A DNA stretch of 64,000 nt, taken from positions 20,026 to 84,025 of the forward strand of contig CALVHH010000007.1 in assembly GCA_944327465.1 (NCBI GenBank), written 5' to 3'. Origin of the DNA: an uncultured Clostridia bacterium (lineage in GTDB: Bacteria > Bacillota > Clostridia > Christensenellales > Borkfalkiaceae). The notes under the pieces were generated by a model, which saw nothing but the letters and a program-made list of their open reading frames with translations, was not told where the DNA came from and did not search any database. The position numbers and the translations under genes are program-made. Positions 32,983 to 42,026 of the stretch are shown here, in pieces (position 1 is the stretch's first letter; each line of letters starts with the position of its first letter).

Positions 32983-34686
32983 TTACGCTATCTTTTCTAC
33001 CGTGATTTTCATTGTAAGAGAGTTGAGCGTGAACTTATATGTACCGTTCTGGCTGAAACGGATGTTCGAAAGACCTTCGGGGTCGATGAACTCAAGCTTA
33101 TCATAGTCGACGATGCTGCCGTTGCGCAGGTAGGTATCCGTCTTTTCGCCGAGGTAATCCTCGCATACCTGCATCTCCTTCTGCGGTCCGTCGAGCACGA
33201 GCGTGGCGGTATATTCGTGGTCGCCCGTCTGCTCGAGATAGACGTTTTCATCGCCGCCGTTCCAGGAAAGAGGCTTGCCGTTGGCGGTGCCGCCCGTGCC
33301 CTTGAGCCAGAATTGACGGGTGTCGCGCTCGCCTTCCTTGGTCACGCCGTACGAAATTTTGCCATCCTGCACCGTTCCGTCGGCAGCGTAAGTGCTCTCT
33401 TCGGGGATGCCTTCGTTTGCGCCGTCTGCGCCCGTGCCGACAAAGTGCCAGCCCATGAGTGCCTCGTTATCGGCGAGGACGGGGTCGGTAAAGAGCGGGT
33501 ACCTGGCACCGTTTTTGAGGTAGATGGTGTAGTCCGTACCCTCGGCCGCGCTGCGGTATGTGACGGTGTACTTATCTTCCTTTTCACCCACTTCATATGC
33601 GCCGACGTTGTCGACGGTGACGGCGTATACATACTCGCCTTCTTCGTCGCCCTCGGCGATGGACAGCTGAATTTCATATTTTGCCGTAGCCGTAAACATG
33701 ATCTCGTAGCCGGCGGGGTTGCGGACGGCGTCGCTGCCTTCGGTAAGCGCTCCGCCTGTCACCTGTGCGTTGTAGTTGTTGAACGGCAGCGCTATCATCA
33801 CGTCGCCCTTGTTCATCGAGGCGGTCAGGCTCCATTCGTAGCCCGCGGTATCCGTCTGCTCCATGACGTATTGAGGAGCGATGTTCGCGCCCATCACATA
33901 GCCGTTGAATGTGCCGTAGATTGTAGGCGTAAAGAGCGCTTCGAGCGCGGGCGCATCGGAGAGGCGCTCCCACGTGATGGTACCTATGTTGTCGTTGCTG
34001 ACATCCGTCTTCATCGTGAATTCGTACGTGCCGTCGATGGCGACGCCGATATCGTGCTTATTGACTGCGGAAGCGAGATAGTTGCCCTCGTCGGTGAAGT
34101 TATCGCCGGGGTTTTCAAGCAAGCCGAAACCCTTTTGATTTTCCCAAACGCGCTCGTACACGCCGCCCGGCTTTTCGTCATAGCTGAAGACGCCGAACTG
34201 GAATATATCGCCTTCATACAGGTCAACGGTGAGAGTAAAGGTGTTCAGCTCCCCTTCCACTGCTTCAAACGCGTACTTATCGGGGTTGAGCCTGCCGTCC
34301 TCGCCCCAGTTGTTGTTCTTGAGGTCTGCACCCTGGAAGTTGCCCGCTATCATCCAGGTGCGGGTATCTTCTTCCACCGAACTCCACATCGAAAAGACCG
34401 AAGTATCCTGTGTTATAGTAGTATTGAAGTCAAATTCAACCGAATAGCTCGGGGTAGCATACCAGCCGAGGAACTGCGAATCCTCCTTATCTTCGGGCGT
34501 CCATTCGGTAGCCTTGCCGCCCGGTTCAACATCCTGCGTCTGCAGAACGGTAGTCTGGTCGCCGTCATAAAAAGTGACGGTGAAGGTATCGGGTTCTTCC
34601 TCTCCACCGCCCGTGCAGGCGACGAGTCCGACGCATGTGATAGCAAAAACTATCGACAGCGCCGCAAGTAAAAGTGCCTTTTTCAT
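32983..34686 (-). CDS. Large lipoprotein with Flg_new repeat and beta-sandwich modules
   Basis: 567 aa. Signal-II peptide with lipobox GLVAC (Cys24). Residues ~35-100 look like a Listeria-Bacteroides (Flg_new) repeat (VTFYDGDQTTVLQTQDVEPG, FLGWYATPSYSVEFDF). Then several beta-rich modules with starch-binding-like or E-set appearance (WMIAGNFQGADLKNNNWGED, YGTFNGYVMGANIAP, QFWLKGTGGTANGKPLSWNG). No catalytic motif is evident, so carbohydrate binding at the cell surface is the best guess. A promoter and a palindromic operator lie upstream. Confidence 0.7.
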   Translation of the reverse strand: MKKALLLAALSIVFAITCVGLVACTGGGEEEPDTFTVTFYDGDQTTVLQTQDVEPGGKATEWTPEDKEDSQFLGWYATPSYSVEFDFNTTITQDTSVFSMWSSVEEDTRTWMIAGNFQGADLKNNNWGEDGRLNPDKYAFEAVEGELNTFTLTVDLYEGDIFQFGVFSYDEKPGGVYERVWENQKGFGLLENPGDNFTDEGNYLASAVNKHDIGVAIDGTYEFTMKTDVSNDNIGTITWERLSDAPALEALFTPTIYGTFNGYVMGANIAPQYVMEQTDTAGYEWSLTASMNKGDVMIALPFNNYNAQVTGGALTEGSDAVRNPAGYEIMFTATAKYEIQLSIAEGDEEGEYVYAVTVDNVGAYEVGEKEDKYTVTYRSAAEGTDYTIYLKNGARYPLFTDPVLADNEALMGWHFVGTGADGANEGIPEESTYAADGTVQDGKISYGVTKEGERDTRQFWLKGTGGTANGKPLSWNGGDENVYLEQTGDHEYTATLVLDGPQKEMQVCEDYLGEKTDTYLRNGSIVDYDKLEFIDPEGLSNIRFSQNGTYKFTLNSLTMKITVEKIA

Positions 34687-34813
34687 GTTTCCTCCTTGGA
34701 AAAAATTTATTTACCTCAACTGCCAAGGCAGCCAAAGCCCATTAAAATTTCCTCATTCATATAGATTGTATTTCTGCCGTCGCAGACGGCAGAAATGGTC
34801 ATGACCATGTCGC

Positions 34814-34830
34814 TTAACTATTTTAGTTAA
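34814..34830. promoter_or_regulatory. Palindromic operator candidate of the lipoprotein gene
   Basis: TTAACTA-TTT-TAGTTAA, perfect 7-3-7, located just after the predicted start site, where a repressor would block the promoter at 34854-34881. A second hairpin (ATTTCTGCCGTC / GACGGCAGAAAT, 34770-34796) follows in the leader. Confidence 0.55.
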
Positions 34831-34853
34831 TCTGTTAAGTAAATTCTATCACA

Positions 34854-34881
34854 ATTCTATCACAAAAAATTTGCTTGTCAA
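34854..34881 (-). promoter_or_regulatory. Promoter of the large lipoprotein gene
   Basis: Minus strand TTGACA (34881-34876), 16-bp spacer, TAGAAT (34859-34854); a second TAGAAT copy lies 13 bp further on. Confidence 0.75.
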
Positions 34882-35052
34882 TACCTTTTTGAAAACTTTT
34901 TAAAAAAATTTTAAACACAGTGTATTTTAGCTTTTTCAGACATTGAATTTGCCGCACGCATTGCCTTTAATACCATTCAAGCCATACCTTGTCGCTGCCG
35001 GAAAAAAAGCGCGACAAACTCAAAAATAAGTCTGCCGCGTTTCTGTTCAGTT

Positions 35053-35403
35053 TCAGTTTTCTTTTTCGACTTCAACAACTGCTTTTGCCGTTTCCGTAAC
35101 GATGTGTAAACCTTTATCACTCATTCCGTCAAGCAGAGTATCAAGCTGACGGCGCATAGTGCTTTTGTCCGCGCTCTTGTCGGGGAAAAAGTATTGATCT
35201 ACGGATATATCGTAACGGGTAACAAGCTCATAAAAGATTTGCAAGCTCGGTTGTTGTCCCTTGTTCTCAATGTTTGCAAGATAGCGGGGCGATATATCCA
35301 TATCGTCGCTGACATTCTTGCGGGATTCGCCGCGCTTTGTTCTCGCCTCTTTTATAGCCTTTCCGAACGCCGTAAAGTCGTAAATTGGTACGGGTCTTTT
35401 CAT
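35053..35403 (-). CDS. XRE-family regulator of mobile-element type
   Basis: 116 aa. Helix-turn-helix at ~13-70 (FGKAIKEARTKRGESRKNVS, DMDISPRYLANIENKGQQPS). C-terminal MRRQLDTLLDGMSDKGLHIV is like small regulators of Clostridial conjugative elements. The ATG at 35403 with AAAGGA upstream is preferred; the longer reading frame runs back through the promoter. Lower G+C than the flanking core genes. Confidence 0.82.
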   Translation of the reverse strand: MKRPVPIYDFTAFGKAIKEARTKRGESRKNVSDDMDISPRYLANIENKGQQPSLQIFYELVTRYDISVDQYFFPDKSADKSTMRRQLDTLLDGMSDKGLHIVTETAKAVVEVEKEN

Positions 35404-35531
35404 TGCTTCTACGTTCCTTTGTGCTATAATAATTCCTACCCTTATATTATACAGTTCATCTTCTTTCTTGAATATGATTACACAATTCATAGTGTTAACC
35501 ATTATAATTCAAATTATTTACAAATAAGCCC

Positions 35532-35560
35532 TTGATATTATTCGGCTGACCGTATATAAT
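35532..35560 (+). promoter_or_regulatory. Promoter of the small HTH gene
   Basis: TTGATA (35532-35537), 17 bp, TATAAT (35555-35560). Confidence 0.87.
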
Positions 35561-35593
35561 ATATAGTGCTATCACTTTATGGAGGGATAACCT

Positions 35594-35782
35594 ATGTTTG
35601 AGTATATGACAGTGCAAGACGCGGCGAAGCTGTGGGAGATTTCGGAACGGCGCATACAGAAACTTTGCGAAGAAAACCGCATTGACGGCGTGGTGCGATT
35701 GAGCCGCGTGTGGCTGATTCCAAAGGACGCAAAAAAGCCTGCTGACGGTAGAAAAAAAGAAATTCGAGAACAAACAAGATAA
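35594..35782 (+). CDS. Excisionase/MerR-like small DNA-binding protein
   Basis: 62 aa. MTVQDAAKLWEISERRIQKL plus IDGVVRLSRVWLIPKDAKKP is the helix-turn-helix and wing of the excisionase-type HTH_17 fold. Preceded by GGAGGGATAACCT. Proteins like this are standard cargo of integrative elements in Clostridia. Here no integrase or relaxase remains nearby. Confidence 0.82.
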   Translation: MFEYMTVQDAAKLWEISERRIQKLCEENRIDGVVRLSRVWLIPKDAKKPADGRKKEIREQTR

Positions 35783-35911
35783 AAAAGCCAAAGGCAACTG
35801 TCGGTTGACACATTGAAAGCTCGCGGTTGGTGGTATGTAACCGTGTTTTTTGCTACAATATAGGCACAAGAAGAACCAAGAGCTTTTTGAAAAATTACAC
35901 GAGGTGGTTAT

Positions 35912-36880
35912 ATGATTTTAGCTGACAAAATTATCAGATTACGAAAAAAGAATGGTTGGTCGCAAGAGGAACTTGCCGATAAGATGAACGTATCAAGACA
36001 AGCCGTTTCAAAGTGGGAGGGCGCACAAACAATTCCCGATTTGGAAAAAATATTGCAACTCGGAGTATTATTCGGAGTTACTACCGATTATCTTTTGAAA
36101 GATGAAATTGAGGACGAAGAATTTGCAAATGATAATTCTTCTGACACAAGCGTTAAGAAAATAACAATAGAGGAAGCCAATTCTTATCTTGAACAAAGGA
36201 AACGTGCTTCTTGGCAAATTGCTCTTGCAACATTTTTTTGTATTCTTTCTCCAATCGCGTTAATTGTATTGAGCGTTTTTTCGGAGAATCAAAGTTTGGG
36301 GGTAACCATTGGATTAGTTGCTTTATTTGCTTTTGTTTTATGTGCTATCCCGATCTACATTTATTGCGGATTTAAGAATGAACCGTATGCCTTTCTTGAC
36401 AAAAATATTCCCTTTGAGCTTGAATACGGAGTAAAGGGTTTAGTAACAGAAGCGAAAAAGAAGTTTAGAAATACTTACGTAAAGTGCAACATCATAGCGG
36501 CGTGTATTTGTATTTTCTCTCCGCTCCCTTTGGTTGTTTCCGCATTTTCAAACAATGAAACTATTCTTATTGCAATGTTATCACTATCAATGATTATTGC
36601 GGGAATAGGTGCGTGCATTTTCATTGTGGTAGGTGTTCAAAACGCAAGTATGCAAAAACTTTTGCAAGAAGGCGATTATTCCTATCAAGAAAAAAAGCGT
36701 GGTGGAGTAAAGTAAGCAGTAGGATTTGCCTATTGGAGCATTTTGTCGGTTGTATATCTTGCTTGGAGTTTTCTTACTAGCCAATGGAATATTACTTGGA
36801 TTGCTCTCGTCGTCGGTGGCGTTTTATTTCCTGTTATAATGTGTATTTGTAATTATTTTGCAGACAAAAAAGAGCAATAA
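35912..36880 (+). pseudogene. XRE-family membrane regulator interrupted by an in-frame stop
   Basis: The open part (35912-36715, 267 codons) has an N-terminal HTH (WSQEELADKMNVSRQAVSKW) and four transmembrane helices. A TAA at 36713 stops it, but the same frame continues for 54 more codons to the TAA at 36878, encoding a further membrane helix pair (YWSILSVVYLAWSFLTSQWN, TWIALVVGGVLFPVIMCICN) and a charged end ADKKEQ, as intact homologues have. So a single nonsense change has truncated it. It could still act as a shortened regulator. Gene is A+T-rich. Confidence 0.8.
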
Positions 36881-36909
36881 TCCTCGCAAGAAATAGGACA
36901 CTTTACAAA

Positions 36910-37098
36910 ATGAAACAAACAGATTTTATTTTATGCCCGATTTGCAAAAATAAAACTCGGTTGAAAATGCGGGAAGATACCGAACTAAAAAACTTCCCGC
37001 TATTCTGCCCGAAGTGTAAACAAGAAACGCTAATCAGCGTTAATCAATTAAAAATCACAATACACAAAGAGCCAGACGCAAAGACGCAGAGCCAATAA
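36910..37098 (+). CDS. Cysteine-rich KTR zinc ribbon protein
   Basis: 62 aa. FILCPICKNKTRLKMREDTE and LFCPKCKQETLISVNQLKIT form two C-x2-C knuckles around the K-T-R motif typical of the Cys_rich_KTR family, which is found almost only in conjugative or integrative elements of Bacillota. Supports the view that 35053-37100 is element-derived. Confidence 0.88.
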   Translation: MKQTDFILCPICKNKTRLKMREDTELKNFPLFCPKCKQETLISVNQLKITIHKEPDAKTQSQ

Positions 37099-37542
37099 AC
37101 CGCGCGATTTCACGCGATTTATTGGCTCTTTATGTTTGAGCATAAAAGAGGCATAACTATCTCTTGATCGGCGGTAAAAAACAAGCCGCCGTTTCTTTGC
37201 GTTTACCACAAACCAATGACGACTTACTAACCGAACACGGCGGTATCTAATGGAGGTACGCCGTGTTAATTTTTTTCAATACACCCGCCTAATATCCTAC
37301 GGTCAAAAAAAGCTATGACCCACCGTCGGGATATTACGGCTATGAGTATGAACTGACAATTCAACTTAATACTGCTTACAATTCTTTTTGCGCTTGTCCG
37401 CGTATTTTCGCGGGTCGGCGCATTTTACGCCGACCCGCCGACAATACTTATTCCTTATATAGAAAAACCTGCGGGATGCGACCCGCAGGTTTCAATTTTA
37501 ATGCGCGGCGGGTCAAACCCGCCGCGCATTAAAATTGAGCTG
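37099..37542. other. Gene-free tail of the element-like patch
   Basis: No ORF of note. Carries three hairpins: CGGGTCGGCG / CGCCGACCCG at 37410-37440, AACCTGCGGG / CCCGCAGGTT at 37467-37491, and a 21-bp perfect stem starting CAATTTTAATGCGCGGCGGG at 37493-37537 that ends the minus-strand operon starting at 43193. Confidence 0.55.
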
Positions 37543-39978
37543 TCAGTACATAGGAATGTAAGAAACTGAAGCAGAAATCGTCATAGTGATGAATATCGTG
37601 CAGCACACTATGGCGCCAAGCCATACATTGCCCGTTATCTTGTAGAACAGCCTGTTGAAAATGGGAAGAATAAACATCATCACGACGAGGCCGAATACCA
37701 TGTTTACGTACAGCCATACTTCGGTTCCGTTGCCATAGTAGCCGTAGTAGGGCGAACCGGTGGTAAAGTAGCAGACGTAATTGATGAGCAGTATGAACGC
37801 CAGACCCACACTGTTGGCGAGGGCGCCGACGAGCAGGACCTTCCATTCGCTCCACCCCTCCCTGCCTATGCTGCAGTTAACGCGTATGGAGTTGGAGATA
37901 TAGAACAGAAAAATTATGGGAATATACTCGATGGCGGTGACGAACATCCTTGCGTTGAGCGGAGCCGCCGATATGAGCATGAACCTGAAATCCTGGTGGA
38001 AAATCCAATAGCTGAGCTGTACCATGAAGTAGAACACACCGTATAAAAGCACGGCGAGGAGCAGCATTTTGAGCACGTTGACGATTACAGCCGCCGCGTT
38101 TTTGCCGCCCATCTTTATGGGTCTGAACTTGTTCCAGTCATAGACCGGCTGTGTGCCCTTGGCTTTGGCATATATGCACTCGTACGCGTTCTCCAACAGC
38201 GTCGTAGCAAAGAAGAGCACGAGACCTATCGCGCCGTTTATGGCAGCCCACAACAGTATCGCGTTGACCATTCTTGCCGGGAACACATAGGTGTACACGC
38301 TCGAAGAATTGCCGACAGGAAATATTTCGATGGACAAGTTTGCCAGAGGGATATAGTCGAGGCAGGCGATTATTGCCGTGAGTATCATTGTCGACCAAAA
38401 GATTATGTTATGGGCGACCGTCTTTCGGCTGTGCTGTTTTGCTGCGAGCGAAGCGGCTGAAGCGCTCTTCATTGCGGAAGCTTCCTCAGCAGCGCCGTCG
38501 CACACGACGCCTGCGGGCTGAGGCTGCGCAACGCCATGCGATTGTTCATCGCGCGTGTTCTTTTCGTTATCCCTCTTGATCGCGGCAAAGAAGGGTATCT
38601 TCATTAATACTGCGCACAGAGAGATAATAAACGTAAACGCCGCAGCAAGGGCAAGACCGTTTGAAAGCTCCTTGCCGAACCATATCTGACTGCTGCCGTC
38701 CACATCCGAATTCATGCCGAGGGCTTCATCGAAGAAGTTGACGGTATTGGCAATGGACGTCAGATCATACATTTCGAAGCAGTGATTTATGTTTTCGCGG
38801 TGGACTATACGGTATGTGCCGTCCGACATATCGCCATAACCGTAGTCATATGAAACAGTATTCCAATTATTTTCCGCGCCGCCGACTTCGTTGATGAAGC
38901 GCAGGGCTATCACCTCGAACGAGGTCGTATCAGTCTGGTAGCGGAACGCGCCTTCGTCGTAATAGGCATAGGAGATCGCCGCGTTGCAGTTGAGGTTTTT
39001 ATATTTATTTGCCGAAGAGGTCTTTATATAGCCGGAGATATATACCGCCTTTATTATGCTCTCTTCATAGCTGTCGCCTGCCATATCGGCGGCGAGGGTG
39101 CACACGTTTCCGCCGCCGGCGGAGTGACCCACAGCGCCGAAGCGCGACCTGTCGCAGAAACGGAAGTCGTCGGTATTGTTATAGACGTACTGCACGAGAT
39201 ATTCCACACCGTTTGCGCCCGAAGTGGAAGTTTCGGTAGTGCCGCCCTGACCGCCCGGGTCGATGCAGAACACCACCGCGCCGCGGCGGGAGAGCTCTAT
39301 ACAGTACTGCGCCATGGTGGCCTTTGTGCGCGTGAAGCCGGGAAGGACAAACACGGTAGGCGCGGGAGATTGCTCGGTGGCTGTCTCGGGCACATACATC
39401 GTGACGGCATAGGTCGAACCCTCGTTTTCGATGACGTACTTTTCGCCGTTGATTTTGCCGCCGTTATAGGCGAGGGTCATATCGCGGGTGAGGGTGAAAT
39501 CCGACACGTCAACCGTGAAGCCCGAAGTTTCGAACGCCATACCCGAAAGACCGAGGATAAATATGAGCACGAAGGAAATACACATTGTTATGAACGCACG
39601 GGTCCTGTAGAACGCCTTCTTGGGGGCAGGTTCGGGCTGCTCCCCAGAAACATTGCGGCGGACTGCGACGAGCTCGTCCTCCCTTGTGCGGCAGTAAGCG
39701 ACTATGTTGATTATGAATGCAGGCAGACAGACGAGACTGAGCACCCAGCAAATTATAAACCGAATGTTCTGCTCTTTTGAGAACTTTACATCCTCAAGCT
39801 TGTCTGCAAGGGACGAGAGGGCAAAGCCGTCGTAGAGGCTGACCAGCCCGAAGGCGAGGAATAGCCAATAGATATAATTTGAAAGGCCGAACGCACAGCC
39901 TGCCGCAATTATCCACAGCGCGGCGGACACATACAGGCATATGCTTGAAGCTTTTATGAGTTTTTGCTTGAGATACAT
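37543..39978 (-). CDS. Alpha/beta hydrolase within a polytopic membrane protein
   Basis: 811 aa. Two to three transmembrane helices at the N-terminus, another at ~130-150, then an extracytoplasmic alpha/beta hydrolase domain (~170-440) with the nucleophile elbow GHSAGGG, oxyanion-region PTVFVLPGFTRTK and a likely catalytic His in ENINHCFEM. After it come about eight more transmembrane helices (~475-811). The fusion of a secreted-type esterase to a large membrane domain suggests action on a lipid or cell-envelope ester. Last gene of a three-gene operon, 17 bp after the repeat lipoprotein. Confidence 0.78.
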   Translation of the reverse strand: MYLKQKLIKASSICLYVSAALWIIAAGCAFGLSNYIYWLFLAFGLVSLYDGFALSSLADKLEDVKFSKEQNIRFIICWVLSLVCLPAFIINIVAYCRTREDELVAVRRNVSGEQPEPAPKKAFYRTRAFITMCISFVLIFILGLSGMAFETSGFTVDVSDFTLTRDMTLAYNGGKINGEKYVIENEGSTYAVTMYVPETATEQSPAPTVFVLPGFTRTKATMAQYCIELSRRGAVVFCIDPGGQGGTTETSTSGANGVEYLVQYVYNNTDDFRFCDRSRFGAVGHSAGGGNVCTLAADMAGDSYEESIIKAVYISGYIKTSSANKYKNLNCNAAISYAYYDEGAFRYQTDTTSFEVIALRFINEVGGAENNWNTVSYDYGYGDMSDGTYRIVHRENINHCFEMYDLTSIANTVNFFDEALGMNSDVDGSSQIWFGKELSNGLALAAAFTFIISLCAVLMKIPFFAAIKRDNEKNTRDEQSHGVAQPQPAGVVCDGAAEEASAMKSASAASLAAKQHSRKTVAHNIIFWSTMILTAIIACLDYIPLANLSIEIFPVGNSSSVYTYVFPARMVNAILLWAAINGAIGLVLFFATTLLENAYECIYAKAKGTQPVYDWNKFRPIKMGGKNAAAVIVNVLKMLLLAVLLYGVFYFMVQLSYWIFHQDFRFMLISAAPLNARMFVTAIEYIPIIFLFYISNSIRVNCSIGREGWSEWKVLLVGALANSVGLAFILLINYVCYFTTGSPYYGYYGNGTEVWLYVNMVFGLVVMMFILPIFNRLFYKITGNVWLGAIVCCTIFITMTISASVSYIPMY

Positions 39979-39995
39979 TTCATTGCCTCCTTATC

Positions 39996-41990
39996 TTACG
40001 CAGCAAGCGCCGCTTCCTGCGCAGCCGTAAACAGCGCACGGGCGTCATCCGTCTTTAACCAGTCGAACACGGCGAGGGTGAGAGCGTCGTCATCGAGAAG
40101 ATGTATGCGGCGGTCGGTCTTTTCACCCATGGGGACGTCGTCCTGCTGCTCTATCAGACCTTCGGGCGAGAAAGCCTTCATGCCTATCATAAGGTCAACA
40201 TCGCCGTCGGCTGCTACGGCAGCCTCAACTTCCGCCACTTTGCCGTCGTAGCCGCGCACGACTACTTCGAGGTTTTCGGTCGTATATCCGAGGGTGGCGA
40301 GATATTCATTTAGCCCCGCGGTGAAATTATCGATTATGGATTGGTCGAGCCCTGAAGTGCCCGACTTTGCATACCAACCGATGACGAGCTTTGTCTGGGC
40401 TTCGGGCGTTAGCAGCAGCGCGCGGGCGTCGTCCGTCTTGAGCCATTCATAGACGAGCTTTGAAACTTCGCCGTCGTCAAGAAGGTGTATACGGCGGTCG
40501 GTCTTTTCGCCCATGGGGACGTCGTCCTGCTGCTCTATCAGACCTTCGGGCGAGAAAGCCTTCATGCCTATCATCAGATCGACGTCGCCGTCGGATGCGA
40601 CGGCGGACTCAACTTCCGCCACTTTGCCGTCGTAGCCGCGCACTATCACATCGCATTCGGTGCCGCTGCTTTCAAGGTACTCTTTCAGCCCCCTTGTGAA
40701 TACGCTGACAATAGTTTGGTCGAGACCGGAGGTCTCAGACTTTGCGTACCAGCCGATAACGAGCTGCGACTGGGGTTCGGGCTGAGGGTCGGGGTCGACG
40801 GGCGTTTCCGGAATTTCGGGCAGGGTGACATCCGAATAGGTATCGAATATCCATGTATATACCAGCTTGCTGAGCTCGGTATTGGTGAGCAGCGCGGCAT
40901 ACCTCTCCGCGGTGCCTATGCTGACGCCGCCCACATTCATGATGTAGTCGGTGCCCTCGGTCATGCCGCCCGTGGTATCTATGTTGCTCGACCAGCCGAC
41001 CATTATGTCGACGTCGCCCGTTTGAAGAATGGACGCGCACGAATCGCCTACGGCGCCCGAATATGCGCGCACCACTATCTGCATGTCGGAAGGATTATAG
41101 CCCTGCGTGGACAGATAGGCGTTGAGTTCGGCGGTAAAGGAGTCCATTATTTCCTGCGTGAGCCCGGAATCGGTGGAATCGGTATGCCTGTTGTACCAAG
41201 CTATTACGAGGTCCGCTTCGGTTGCAGGTTCGGGGTCTTCGGGAAGCCCCGTCTCTGAATATTCTTCGAATATCCACTCATACACGAGGTTGCAAAGCTC
41301 GGTATCGGTCAGCCTTGCGGCATATCTCTCCTTGGCGCCGATGGTGATCCCGCCGTTATTTTCTATGAAGTCCTCGCCCTCGACAAGTCCGCCCGTGTTG
41401 GTGATGTTGCTTGTCGACGACCAGCCGACCATTATGTCGACGTCGCTGTCCTTCATAATCTCCGAGCAGGTCGTGCCGACGTCGCCGGAGTAGCCGCGGA
41501 TGACGATATCCATGCTCTCGGGAGAGTAGCCCTGCGAAGTAAGATATGCGTACAGCTGCGTCTTAAAGGAATCCATATAGGACTGGTTGAGTCCCGAAGT
41601 GGTCTCCTTGTCGTACCACGCTATTACGAGGTCGCGCTCGGGTATGGGCGCGTATGCCGCGTACAGCGTTATGCTTAAGCTGTCGCCGACGACAAAGTCC
41701 TTGATATCGTCGTAGCGGATGAGCCCCGTGTTTTCGGTGAGGTAATAATCGCCGTCCTCTTCCGTCCAGTCCTCGAGAACGGACCAGCCCCTGAACATCA
41801 GGTCATCTTTCTCCATTTCGGGCACGACGGCGTTGTTGAACTGGTTGACGGTATAAGTACCGACGTATTCGCCGTCATTTTCAAGAATGACCTGCACGTC
41901 GCGCTCAAGCCCCTTGACCGCCGCACAGCCCGAAAGCACAGCCAAACAGGTCATCATGGCGATGAGCGCCGCAATTAAGTATTTCTTCAT
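39996..41990 (-). CDS. Lipoprotein with four tandem ~125-residue repeats
   Basis: 664 aa. Signal-II peptide, lipobox LSGC (Cys22). After a short N-terminal module (~30-115, Flg_new-like) come four copies of one domain at about 119-247, 259-387, 409-527 and 534-656. Each begins (D/Q/K)LVI(A/G)WY, then SGL(N/D/T)Q, AYL..QGY, (I/V)(I/V)RGY-G-V, DVD(I/L)M(I/V)G, and ends with an LVYEW(I/L)-type helix. Repeats 3 and 4 are nearly identical, also at DNA level (offset 384 bp). The pattern recalls half of a periplasmic binding fold; family not recognised. Start at 41990 by AGGAG spacing; ATG 41993 is an alternative. Confidence 0.72.
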   Translation of the reverse strand: MKKYLIAALIAMMTCLAVLSGCAAVKGLERDVQVILENDGEYVGTYTVNQFNNAVVPEMEKDDLMFRGWSVLEDWTEEDGDYYLTENTGLIRYDDIKDFVVGDSLSITLYAAYAPIPERDLVIAWYDKETTSGLNQSYMDSFKTQLYAYLTSQGYSPESMDIVIRGYSGDVGTTCSEIMKDSDVDIMVGWSSTSNITNTGGLVEGEDFIENNGGITIGAKERYAARLTDTELCNLVYEWIFEEYSETGLPEDPEPATEADLVIAWYNRHTDSTDSGLTQEIMDSFTAELNAYLSTQGYNPSDMQIVVRAYSGAVGDSCASILQTGDVDIMVGWSSNIDTTGGMTEGTDYIMNVGGVSIGTAERYAALLTNTELSKLVYTWIFDTYSDVTLPEIPETPVDPDPQPEPQSQLVIGWYAKSETSGLDQTIVSVFTRGLKEYLESSGTECDVIVRGYDGKVAEVESAVASDGDVDLMIGMKAFSPEGLIEQQDDVPMGEKTDRRIHLLDDGEVSKLVYEWLKTDDARALLLTPEAQTKLVIGWYAKSGTSGLDQSIIDNFTAGLNEYLATLGYTTENLEVVVRGYDGKVAEVEAAVAADGDVDLMIGMKAFSPEGLIEQQDDVPMGEKTDRRIHLLDDDALTLAVFDWLKTDDARALFTAAQEAALAA

Positions 41991-42026
41991 CATCTTTCTC
42001 CTGTTATTTTTAATAAAGCGCATATA

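Noticed and set aside
33217-34671. Long open frame (484 codons) opposite the large lipoprotein
   Set aside because: It is antisense to a lipoprotein with signal peptide, lipobox and ribosome binding site; its own protein has no domain and no start signal.
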